From positions 4,062 to 16,218 of the forward strand of contig CAKOGP040001791.1 of NCBI GenBank assembly GCA_933822405.4: a stretch of 12,157 bases of DNA, given 5' to 3'. This DNA comes from Cylindrotheca closterium. Taxonomy: Eukaryota > Bacillariophyta > Bacillariophyceae > Bacillariales > Bacillariaceae. Positions 1 through 8,473 of this stretch are shown here, one piece after another. Both the position numbers and the translations under genes were made by a program. Numbering within the stretch: the stretch's first letter is position 1; every line of letters begins with the position of its first letter. The notes under the pieces are model-generated. The model did not search any database, was not told the origin of the DNA, and worked only from the letters and a program-made list of their open reading frames with translations.

Positions 1-335
1 GCCATCCTCGGCGGTTTTGGAAGGAGGGGGATGCTTGCGTTGGCTCTTTGAAGTTGTGGGATCAGGCGGATTGTCCTTAGTTAACTCGATTGACAAAGGA
101 GTGGTCGGATTTGGGCGAGTGTTGACCGTGACGTCCTGACCTTGGGGAACTGCAGATGGGAAGAGCGAGCGGCCTTTCATTGCGCCATCCTCGGCGGTTT
201 CTGAAGGGTGTCGCTTGCTGCTGCGCTTGGGAGTCGTGATGGCAGGATTATCCTTTGTTAGAGCAATCGAGGATTGAGTGGTTGAATTTGATCGGGTTTT
301 TTCCTCGAGACCTCCTTGACCTTGGTCAGCTACAG
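1..335. repeat. Imperfect direct repeat, two units about 183 bp apart
   Basis: Unit 1 (about 1-155) and unit 2 (about 184-335) both open with GCCATCCTCGGCGGTTT and close with a CTTGG-CAG segment (141-155 and 321-335). In between they share blocks such as GGATTRTCCTTWGTTA. The offset is 183 bp at the start and 180 bp at the end, all multiples of three, so the repeat keeps the minus-strand reading frame and encodes the internal protein repeat described for that ORF. Confidence 0.7.
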
Positions 336-387
336 TCATGATCAAATTCGGATCCTTCTCCGGCGGGTTGACGATGTTATCCTTCAT
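1..387 (-). CDS. Partial unidentified Ser/Thr/Pro/Lys-rich protein, N-terminal 129 residues
   Basis: The minus strand is open from an ATG at 387-385 to the window edge: 129 codons with no stop, so the 3' end lies outside the window. I do not recognise the protein. It begins MKDNIVNPPEKDP and is rich in Ser, Thr, Pro and Lys, which suggests a disordered region. Two related segments repeat inside it: one contains ALTKDNPAITTPK and ends SETAEDG, the other contains ELTKDNPPDPTTSK and ends SKTAEDG, about 61 residues apart. No domain, signal peptide or membrane segment is visible. It lies downstream of, and on the same strand as, the truncated retroelement copy, separated by about 110 bp. It may be a host gene or the start of another element's ORF1. 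The preserved frame through a repeated segment supports coding, but there is no homology evidence. Confidence 0.5.
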   Translation of the reverse strand, partial: MKDNIVNPPEKDPNLIMTVADQGQGGLEEKTRSNSTTQSSIALTKDNPAITTPKRSSKRHPSETAEDGAMKGRSLFPSAVPQGQDVTVNTRPNPTTPLSIELTKDNPPDPTTSKSQRKHPPPSKTAEDG

Positions 388-498
388 GTTAAAGTAAATT
401 TCTTTCCTGTTTCAGCGACAACAACTGTTTTCCTTTACGTAGAAAACGCGTAGGACTGGTACAGTTTTGTTTTGGTGCTGGGCATGGAAAATAATCTT
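388..498. other. Spacer between minus-strand retroelement remnant and partial ORF
   Basis: This short stretch is not coding in any convincing way. On the minus strand it lies between the stop of the truncated endonuclease ORF and the ATG of the left-edge ORF, so it could hold that ORF's 5' leader and promoter. I see no clear TATA box or other defined element. Confidence 0.3.
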
Positions 499-1317
499 CT
501 ACCTTTTAGTTTTTGATTTTTGATTTCTGAGTTTTATGGAAGAGGGAGAGTTGTAGGAGACATCTTCGTTTGCATCTATCCCCAGGAGAATCTCACATCC
601 TTCCGCTTTCCACTTTTTGATCAGGTCCACCAAATCCAGGGTGAGTTTGTCACGGGGATCCATAGTCACCCCCTTGCTCAGCCAGTAATTCCGTTGGTAG
701 TTCCAAACACTACCCTCATTGGTACCTTCCGGGTTTGGACGATATGCAGAGACCACCACAAGATCTAAAGGACCAGCCGGGGGCCCATCAGTCTGAGACT
801 CCTGTTGTCGGATGTCCCTGCCCCGGATCTTGATCAATGAGAACCTACCTAGCCCTGACTCATCTTTGCCGCCTGACTTTGCCCGACGCGCGACCTTGTT
901 GAGTAATGTAGCGGAACATCCGCCCCATTGATGCGCCAAGGGAGTTGGAAACTCCTGATGTTCGTGGTACAACACTGAAGAGAAATGTCCCTGATTGGTG
1001 TAGGACTTGACCCGATCAAACCACTTTTGTCCTCTTGGCACTGCTGACCATTGAAGGTTAACTTCAGCCAGCAATGCAATGCCCATTCTCTCATTTGTCC
1101 AACACTTGAAGAGCCCTTTCTGTTTCTCATGTGTCATGGGAAATGGAAGACCCTGAACATTTTGAAAAAGGACCCGGGTAACGTGAGGAGACTTCTGGCG
1201 TGAGTCATCGCCGAAGTAGTTACCGGGAGGGAGAGAGTTTACATGAGCATCCAGCGAGGAGTGGGCCACCTGGCTGGATGTGTTTTGGTTGCGTAGATTT
1301 CGACCTCGGCCTTCCAT
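499..1317 (-). pseudogene. LINE ORF2 fragment: truncated apurinic-like endonuclease (copy A)
   Basis: The fragment starts at the ATG at 1317-1315. The frame is open upstream to a GTG at 1365, but the ATG overlaps the ORF1 stop and fits the plus copy's layout. It encodes 272 residues. EEP-nuclease (exonuclease III/APE-like) motifs appear in order: FQNVQGLP (the Asn), ALLAEVN (the catalytic Glu), VVVSAYRPNP (the Tyr) and GIDANEDVS (Asp and Asn). Similarity to the plus copy stops a few residues after DANEDVS, at about 525-530. The last ~10 residues are an A-rich, Lys-rich tail ending at a TAG. The later EN motifs (Asp of the IDGIF block, Asp-His of CDHRG) and the whole RT are absent, so it cannot be an active nuclease. 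In a whole element EN would nick target DNA to prime reverse transcription. Confidence 0.8.
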
Positions 1318-1319
1318 CA
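1315..1319 (-). promoter_or_regulatory. ORF1 stop / ORF2 start overlap (TGATG), copy A
   Basis: On the minus strand the ORF1 stop TGA (1319-1317) shares its A with the ORF2 ATG (1317-1315), giving TGATG. A stop-start overlap of this kind is known from the silkworm LINE SART1 (UAAUG), where ORF2 is translated by termination-reinitiation. The overlapping codons are seen directly; the mechanism here is inferred. Confidence 0.6.
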
Positions 1320-3251
1320 AACGCCGCAACCCTGCGTGACGGGACCGTTGGTGGTTAGGGACCACCGCCGGGGGGGGGGACCCCCACTGTCAGCCGATGA
1401 TGTTGCTTTGCTGGAGGAGGGGCTGGACAAACGGTGCTTCCCTGTGACCGATGCTTGTTCTGCCATTTTGGCCTCCAATTCCAGGATTCGAGCATCCTTG
1501 GCTTGAGCCAGTTCCTCCGCCGCAGTCTCTAATTCCGTGCACAGATCGTTGACATCCGCTTTCATATTCTCCAATAGTGCTGCCATATTGGCCGCGCTTC
1601 CTACTGTAGCACCATTGTCCATATCCTTGGCAGCTGGCATCGAAAGGTCAATGGTGATGGTGCCCTCGAATTCCGGAGAAGCCTGCTCGGCCGCAAGGAG
1701 CTTCTCAATCCACTCATTATCGTCCTTTTCCACTTGCTGGTCCAAGTCGACATCCCTCTCATACTCAGAGAGTGCCCGATGTTGGCTTTGATCCCAGGTC
1801 ATAGCCTTGGTAACCGTTCGATTGTAGTGATCCAAGCAGAGCCAAGTGCGGCATGTCTTCCTCTGGTGCTTCAGATCCCGCCAGAGCTCCAGGAGAGAGA
1901 TAAGGAAGGCAGCCAAGTTCTTGAGAACCTCCTGTGCCAATGAGGCAAACTTTTGGCGCACCACAAACACGTAGAAACCGTCAATCGGACCTGGTAGGAT
2001 CATTTGGAAGAGACCGGCTGGGCCCTGGTTCAGTTCAGCATCCATTGCCGCAAGCCATGCACTTCGGTCGAACGCCTCAGTGGTGGGGGCCTGTTCAGAT
2101 GCGGAAAGTTTTGCCCGGGCTGAAGACGTGGGAGGAGGGTTGGTTGCTGACTGTGGGGTAGACTTTTTTGGTCCAGTGGAAGGCGGTTTGGGGGGTGTGT
2201 GAGGAGTCGGCGTAGGCGTCGCTGTAGGTTGTTTGGACTGGCTTTTCTTGGACTCCTTGCGACGTGAACGCTTGGTGGAGAGGGTAGGTTGCGGTGGCTG
2301 AACTGTTGTTGGAGGAGCAGTCCCGCTCTGGTGGGTTGGTGTTGGATCTTGGGACGCCGGAGGAACGGCTGGTGGCGGCAAGGGAGCATCAGGAGAGTCT
2401 GCATCAGGTTGGGCTAGTTGGTCCGGCTGGTCGGATGGAGGGGACTTGACCGCTGGGATGTACTGAATTGCATACATCAATTGGAGGAGGGACTTGCCCT
2501 TACCCTACTTGCAGTACTTTTGGATGACCACCTTTGTCAACATGCCTTGGATAGGGAACAGTGGGGCCAGGGAGGTACAAGTCTGGGAGGTAGTGTCATG
2601 GGTGTTGATGAGTTTACCAATGATGCCATTCCACTGCCCCCCTGGTTGAGCAAGGTCGCCAAGTCGTTCTTTTGTAATTGCCCCCCAATCGTAGACAAAC
2701 TGAGTCCGGGCACCAAATGGCATGTGACATTTCTTTGTTTCTGGTCGGAGCCATGCAAACAGGGCCCGTGCCACTCTATCCACATCAGACGCCGCTACCC
2801 AAATGTACCACGCTTTCGGCCCCTTGGAGGGCATCCATTTTTGACCAGCGGTACCGGGATTCTGTGGCCACGCAGGTTCCAAGGCAATGGCTATCTTGAA
2901 GTTGAAATGCCGCATGAGTTCCCGTGCAAGTGCCGCTCTGCCGATCCCCATAGGGTAGTTGAGGAGCCAGCCGATTCGGACCGGATCACTAACTTGCAAC
3001 GGGGACCGGAAGACGCCTGCATGGGTGCCAGTGATCTCAAAACACTGACCTAGGAGTCAGAACATGTCATCCAATGAAGCGTTATGGGCCACTTGGATAG
3101 GGGTGCGGAGAGTCTTGGGGCCAGGATTCTTGGAGTTGTATCCAAATCGGGCTCCATTGTTCCAGGACCAATCAACGTAGGGCTTGAGCTTCTTGTAGGT
3201 GAGCTCCTCGACTTTCTCCTTAGAAGTCAGCCACAGCTTCTTATCTCTCAC
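1317..3251 (-). pseudogene. LINE ORF1, C-terminal two-thirds, with two in-frame stops (copy A)
   Basis: One minus-strand frame runs from about 3251 to a TGA at 1319-1317, interrupted by TGA at 3059-3057 and TAG at 2507-2505. All three open pieces are in the same frame, so they are one ORF broken by two nonsense changes. Parts in order: a segment containing PYVDWSWNNG and YNSKNPG; a conserved region with ELMRHFNFK; a long Pro/Thr/Ser/Lys-rich linker (about 2460-2090); a conserved module GLFQMILPG...YVFVVRQKFASLA; and AKDMDNGATV (1631-1602) followed by a predicted Glu/Ala/Leu coiled coil with repeated LE/AE pairs. ORF1 of LINEs usually binds the element's RNA; here no zinc knuckle or RRM is evident. 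The frame is open upstream to 3335, but similarity to the plus copy is lost at about 3250. Confidence 0.7.
1370..1379. repeat. Homopolymer run of ten G (ten C on the coding strand)
   Basis: Ten consecutive G on the plus strand sit inside the 3' end of copy A ORF1, about 50 bp upstream of the ORF1/ORF2 junction. In the ORF1 frame this encodes Gly-Pro-Pro-Pro. Homopolymers of this length often gain or lose bases, so the final ~17 ORF1 codons could be out of their original frame. The tract is also a possible sequencing error. Confidence 0.6.
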
Positions 3252-3257
3252 TCGGAT

Positions 3258-3282
3258 AGAAAAGAAAAAAGAAAAACGAAAA
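3258..3282 (+). other. A-rich purine tract at the head-to-head junction of the two elements
   Basis: An almost pure A/G run (AGAAAAGAAAAAAG and following) lies exactly where similarity to copy A ends (about 3250) and where sequence attributable to the plus-strand element begins. It may be a junction scar, part of the 5' leader of the plus element, or simple low-complexity DNA. The sequence alone does not decide. Confidence 0.4.
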
Positions 3283-4329
3283 GCACCAAACCGATCGGAA
3301 CTTGCAAACGGTCTTTGTAGCCTAAGTACTAGAGTCTACGTAGAACTTGCTGAAGTTTTTATCAATTCAACGGCATTTCACTGTTTTACAATTGGGAAGT
3401 CTACATCATTGAAGGTTGTCTCAACGACTGCCAACAAGGCGGGCGGGTCCACACCCAAATCGGTTTCTGTCGCCAAAAAGAGGGGAAAGAAAAGATTGGA
3501 AAATGCATCTGCAGTTGATTTACGTCAACCTAAGGATAGGGATCCTAGTGTCAACAATGAGTCGGAGATTCAAGAGCTGATCGCATCTCTTCCACCACTG
3601 ATCGACTTTGGGTTATCGACTCACCACTTGATTGCTATCGGCTACAACTATAATTCAACTAAGATTTTGTTTGGCAACTCCATTTTCAATCAATGGATGG
3701 AAAATCATAATGATCGGTGGACCCAAGCGCTCCCAAGGTTTGACAGCCAGTTTAAGGACCTCTACGCTAATTATTCAGTTGAAGTCAGGGTTAACATGCT
3801 ATTCGCTCAATATGCGAACGATTGGCGGCGAGTGTTGAAATTCCTAATTTCGCTTTTTGACGATGACGCTTTGGGAAAGGTGGAAAAAAATACAGAATAC
3901 ACATGGGGAGTGAGAGCAATTGCATTGCAAGTCGCCCAGCAGATTCCGTTTTCCTTTTTTGATGTTGGCCTTGTGAACGATTCCAAAGTGCCACAAGAAG
4001 ATCTTTATTTTTTGAGGGACGATCGGTCGAATCCCGCCCTACGAAATGAGACTCCTCTGGTGCAGTTTTGGCTGATGTGCGCTTCCATATTCGATCACCC
4101 ATGGACGATGCTTTTTGACGAATTTCTCGAGGAATCCCCAATCTCTTGCATTCAAGAAATAAAATTGAAGGTGATTGAGGGATTTCCCAATGACGAAACT
4201 AGTAAGGTGGACATCCACAAGGGGGTCAAAAAGATATTTGATCGAGATTACGAAGATTCTGAGGAGGAAGACGACCCGATGGGCGACGAGGATACTGGCC
4301 TTGTCAATAAAATCGGCCAACCCGATGGG

Positions 4330-4332
4330 TGA
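4330..4332 (+). other. In-frame TGA inside the acidic region of ORF1 (copy B)
   Basis: The codons on both sides of this TGA are in the same frame and encode the same kind of Asp/Glu-rich sequence (EDSEEEDDPMGDED before, DSDETVDD and DIDGEFDSGD after). A single base change therefore explains the break. The next ATG is at 4381. The simplest reading is pseudogene decay; stop readthrough or reinitiation are less likely alternatives. Confidence 0.7.
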
Positions 4333-7195
4333 GACTCTGACGAGACAGTTGATGACAACTCCAACAACAGAAGGCACGACATGGACATAGACGGCGAATT
4401 TGATTCTGGTGACAATCGCATCCACGACGACGATGATGACAAGGACGAGGTGGAGGAGGACAACGAGGATACTGACGAATCGACAAAGGATTCTGTCATT
4501 CTCGTGGAAAATTCTTACAAGACTACGGATACTGAAAACAAAGAAGACACCAACTACATGGGCCTGAATACGGATGAGGTAGTTTCCGAACTGACTGGTG
4601 TTACTGGTGAAGACAAGGATCCTGAATTGGCATCCCCGCCGAGGAAGAAGGGACGGTCCCACAGGGTTTTGGTGGTCGCTCCGTCTACAGAAATGGATGT
4701 GGACGGGAGCTCTTTGAGTGAACCCGGTGCTAAACGTACACATTCAACGTCTGCTTCACAATCAACCACACCAACCGCACAAAAAACGGACACCACTTCC
4801 ACGAAGCAAAGCTCTAAGGCCAAACGCAGACTACAACGCAGCCTGACATTGGAAGAACGCCTAGATGGGCTGCGACAAGTCAACTTGGACGGCATGGTCG
4901 GTCAGGCTATCCTGGTTGAACTGGGAATGGCTTACAGCTATCAAGGTCAACAAGGGGGGAATACGACCCATGCCTCTATTATCTTGAACCATATTCTGGA
5001 TACGCTGGCAGACGTCCTAAAGAACGCGGAGGAGACGATTCGCTTTTTTCCCTTGTCTGACAGCGCTTACAAGAAGTCTAAGCAGTGGATCCGAGCGGAA
5101 GCGGATCTTTGGCGGTTGATTCCCGATTACCGGAGCCTGTCCAAGTATCTGGACATGTCTTTCGGCAACATGTCATATGCCTCGACTTCTAATAAGCCAG
5201 GCGAAAAGAAGCTTTGTACAAGGATGAGAGTGAGTTTTGAGGTCGAGGTGGCGGCAGGAACGATCCGCCAATACCTACACGGCGAATTGCGTCCGCAAGG
5301 GTTTGGAGCGGGATGCTATGAATCGGTTCTACAGTTTGGCGATATCGAAAAGATTGGGGCGTTGTGCTTCTACCCACAGGAAATTAACATCAGGGCTATG
5401 GAGAAAGAACTCATGCGACACTTTGACTGGAAGACGGTTATCGGCTTGCGGTACGAATGGGTAAACATTCCCTACAACGGCCGCAGGAAGTGGAATGAAC
5501 GATCGCCTGGATGCATGATGTGGCACGTTTATGTCAGATCGAGGGACGCTAAGCGAGCGGATCGAGAACTACGCTTATGGCTGCACCCGTCTACCCCTGA
5601 GAAAGATTTTCCATGGTGCGCGGTCACACACTACATTAGTAGCGATTGGAAGGCTGCTCAGAATGGGACAATCAGCGTTAAGGCCGTGGGTCCGGTGAAG
5701 GATGAGAATCTCACCATGATCTCGAAGCATAACGACTTTGTGGAACTGACTCAGGCCAAATATTGCCCTGTTGAGATTCCAGGGATGTTGAAACAGGCAA
5801 CAACCAAAGCCTTTGGTCCTCGCACTTGTTTGTCCATGTTTCTTTCCATCAAAGCCCAACCAGTTCACGCGGAGAAAGTGGCAGCTGCGGATGTGAACTC
5901 GGACTCCGACTCTGACGACTCATTGCTGGAGGACGTCTCCCACAAGTTCACCAAAGTGACTGTCAAAGGGAAGACGAAGATCAAGAAGCAACCTCCAAAG
6001 TCGGCTGTGGCACGGACTTCGGAGCATGACGGTCCGGTTCTCACTCCTGTGCAGCAGCGCCGTGCGAAGGAAGCAGAGAGGAAGAGAAAAATGGACTTGG
6101 AGAACAACATTCCTAGTCCGTTGTTCATCATGGTGCTACCAGGTGAGATGGAAGGGACCTATTTGTTCATCAGTACGCTGAAATATGCCGCCTTGGCAAC
6201 AAATGTACTGAATGGACTGGTTCCGTTCTTTACACATCATTTGGGGGAGTTGACGACTAATCAAGCTAATAGGGTAATTGCAAAGTGGCTGTCCGTGTCT
6301 CTGATCCATACGACACGGCGCAAGGAACTTGTGTGGTGCTTGGAGACTTTACGGGCTCGACCATCGGACCAAACCCTACAAGGCATTGATGAAGCCATCG
6401 ACTTCCTTGATGGCTTTGGGTCTGACCCACTTGATGTCGCCGAAGCTAAGTTGGAATTCGATATGGAAATGGCAGATGCAAAAGATATCGATGATGGAGC
6501 TACAGTAGCAGGCGCCATGGATGAGTTACTTGAGAAGGATAGCCAATTGGAAGCGGCAATCACTGAAATTGAGTTAAGGAGAATCTTTTGGTTGAGAAGA
6601 GCAGCGCTTTGGAAGCTGAACGACTTTGGTCTGAATCCCTGGCCAACGAACTTGCGGCTCTGCGCCTCCTGCAACAGACTATGTCGAGCCAAGAAGCGCA
6701 GCCGGCTTTGCCTCCCTAACCTACAGCCACGGTTTCCTTTCCCCAGGACAGGTCGGAGTCAGCAGCGGCCGATTCTCTTGCGAAGGAGCCAACTTTGCCG
6801 GCTAGTCCAGCGCGAGCAGCCAAGTCAAGTCCGCTCACGGCACCCCTACCGAGCTCGCCACCTAGGGCTACTACGGCCATCGCCAACCAACCTCCGCCCC
6901 GAGACACCACCACTGCTGCTTCTCGGAGGGAACTTGTGACTCCGGATCACACAGCAAAGACGCTGTCGACCCCGGACCATAGCAATGCTTTGGACCCAGG
7001 TTCTGGCCCAGGGTCCTCTACTCCGTCTTTGGCCAGTTCTCGGGTCTCTGACAACGCCTCGGACGGTTCCCCGTCCCCGGTCTTCCCCATCTTCCGTCAT
7101 CCTCAACACTCTCCTCCCTCTGACCGTACTAAGGGTAAACGAAGGAAGAAGAAGCCAGTGGCCAGCCGTGGAGCCTCCCGCTCCACGGCAGGGCC

Positions 7196-7199
7196 ATGA
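7196..7199 (+). promoter_or_regulatory. ORF1 stop / ORF2 start overlap (ATGA), copy B
   Basis: The ORF2 start ATG (7196-7198) overlaps the ORF1 stop TGA (7197-7199). ORF2 is thus in a different frame and has no spacer for an independent leader, which fits coupled translation. Copy A has the related TGATG arrangement at the same place in the element. Confidence 0.65.
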
Positions 7200-8464
7200 G
7201 AGGCCCCCGATCGTCTGCCGCTCGGTCACGGCGTGCAGGCAGAAGATCCCAACTAAGTGGCCCCTCGACTGATGTCCCCCATGCATCAGTAGAGGAATTT
7301 TTAAGTTCTCTTCCCGCCGGCGATTTCTTTGGTGATGATCACCGAGGCCATCGTTCTGCATTGACTCGCCTGATTTTCCAAAATGTCAATGGCCTACCGG
7401 CTTTGTCGACAGGGCGGAAACAGTTACAGATTAATCAGTGGCTGAAAGATGAACAAGTGGGAATTGCGTTGTTGGCAGAGACCAACACGCACTGGCCTTC
7501 TCTACCTGAAGGTCATACCTGGAATGATAGGATGCGGCAAATCGGGCCCAAGGGGTACTATTCGGCGACGGCATACAATGAGAATCGCGCCCGGCCAATT
7601 GCGTCTTGTTCTCAGTACGGCGGATGCGTCGCAACTGTCTTGAATGCAGTTGCACACCAAGCCAAGTCAAGTGGTAGGGACCCGTCTAAGCTGGGAAGGT
7701 GGGCGTACGTGCGCCTTCGAGGCAAGAAGTTTGATATGCCATCCTCGGATAACCAAGTCAATGAGGCTACCGATGCGTCACGTAGCCGGTTCTCTAAAGA
7801 CTTGGTGGTCGTCTCCGCGTACAGGCCAAACCCCCCGGGTAAGGGCGAATCTACGGTATGGGCGCAACACCGCAGCTTCTTCCGCTCTCAAGGCAGACAG
7901 CGTGATCCAAGGGAGGCGTTTATGGTGGACCTTTTACGTGCGATCACCCAATGGCGCGACGAACGGTGCAAAGTGATCGTGGGCGTGGACGCTAATGAGG
8001 ATGTCTCCTCATACCAGGATTCCTCTTTTCGCCAGCGACTTTGTGGCATAGGATTGGAGGAAGCAATCCTACAACGACATCCAAGTCGAACAGCGGCAAC
8101 CCAGCATCGCAACAAACGTGGCAGACCCATTGATGGTATTTTTGCAACTTCCGGAGTGGTGATTAAAGCAGGTGGTTACTACAACTTTGATGAATTTTTC
8201 TCCTGTGATCATCGCGGTCTGTGGATCGATATTGATTTGGAACGGTCCCTTGGCAGCTATCGTCCGGAGAAGACACCATATAAGCCTCGCAAATTAACGA
8301 TGCTTGATACTGCGGCCGTTAGACGCTATCTCCGGTTGGTTCACCAAGGCTATGACGTGTACTCCATTCCATCGCGGTTGGAGCAGCTTCATAGACAATT
8401 AACATTAAACAGTGGGATTATGACCGAGAAAATGGGACGCCAGTATAACTGCTTGCACAAGCAG

Positions 8465-8473
8465 GGATATCCC
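8465..8473. repeat. Left copy of putative target-site duplication
   Basis: GGATATCCC immediately precedes the left terminal repeat. It matches GGAATATCCC after the right end except for one missing A. In the ORF2 frame it reads as the last codons before the break. Confidence 0.5.

Larger units (their letters stand above)
525..3251 (-). mobile_element. Non-LTR retrotransposon copy A, truncated at both ends
   Basis: This minus-strand remnant reads, in element order, the C-terminal part of ORF1 (3251 to 1317) and then the N-terminal part of ORF2 (1317 to about 525). Its parts align collinearly with the plus-strand copy downstream: ORF1 region around ELMRHF, then the AKDMDNGATV module, then the endonuclease. 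Similarity begins at about 3250, equivalent to about 5100 in the plus copy, so the first half of ORF1 is missing. It ends after the endonuclease motif GIDANEDVS, so the rest of EN and all of RT are missing. 5' truncation is usual for LINEs; the 3' loss needs a deletion or rearrangement. No target-site duplication was identified. Confidence 0.75.
3199..7199 (+). pseudogene. LINE ORF1, very long, with nonsense and frameshift lesions (copy B)
   Basis: The frame is open from 3199, but its first ~20 codons lie antisense to copy A, and the first in-frame ATG is at 3697, so the true start is lost, non-AUG or in an upstream exon. Parts in order: a basic Ser/Thr segment (about 3415-3560); a hydrophobic, probably helical region (about 3560-4240); a strongly Asp/Glu-rich stretch (about 4243-4620) crossed by a TGA at 4330-4332; a basic PRKKGR cluster (4639-4656), a possible nuclear-localisation signal; the conserved ELMRHF region (5407-5424); a FIMVLPG module (from about 6124); and AKDIDDGATV (6478-6507). 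Near 6575 the frame shifts by one base: the coiled coil continues as LLVEKSSALEAE in the other frame, meets TAA at 6717-6719, then a Pro/Ser-rich tail with KGKRRKKKP ends at TGA 7197-7199. The same domain order in copy A supports one ORF. Its RNA-binding role is inferred from the family. Confidence 0.7.
7196..8473 (+). pseudogene. LINE ORF2, 5' part: APE-like endonuclease domain (copy B)
   Basis: From the ATG at 7196 the frame encodes a basic Arg/Ser leader (~30 residues) and then a full EEP-nuclease domain (about residues 55-350). Motifs: QNVNGLP (Asn 63), ALLAETN (Glu 95), VVVSAYRPNP (Tyr 209), GVDANEDVS (Asp 265, Asn 267), RPIDGIF (Asp 313) and SCDHRGLW (Asp 338, His 339). All expected catalytic positions are present, so this domain itself looks intact. 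In LINEs it nicks chromosomal DNA and exposes the 3'-OH used by RT. The linker to RT is cut at about residue 426 by the 8474-9905 insertion. The open frame runs on to a TAA at 8612-8614, but residues after 8473 are encoded by the inserted DNA. It has clear similarity to the truncated EN on the opposite strand at 499-1317. Confidence 0.85.

Noticed and set aside
2418..3053. Plus-strand ORF of 211 codons
   Set aside because: It is antisense to copy A ORF1, whose frame is supported by similarity to the plus copy.
4039..4743. Minus-strand ORF of 234 codons opposite the acidic region
   Set aside because: It is the antisense shadow of a GA-rich coding stretch, giving a Val/Ile/Ser-rich translation that mimics a membrane protein. 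The opposite strand is part of ORF1.
6576..6939. C-terminal 120 residues of the long plus-strand frame, rich in Arg, Leu and Pro
   Set aside because: This is out-of-frame reading after a one-base shift. The alternative frame gives the coiled coil and the Pro/Ser tail that match copy A in order and lead to the ORF2 junction.
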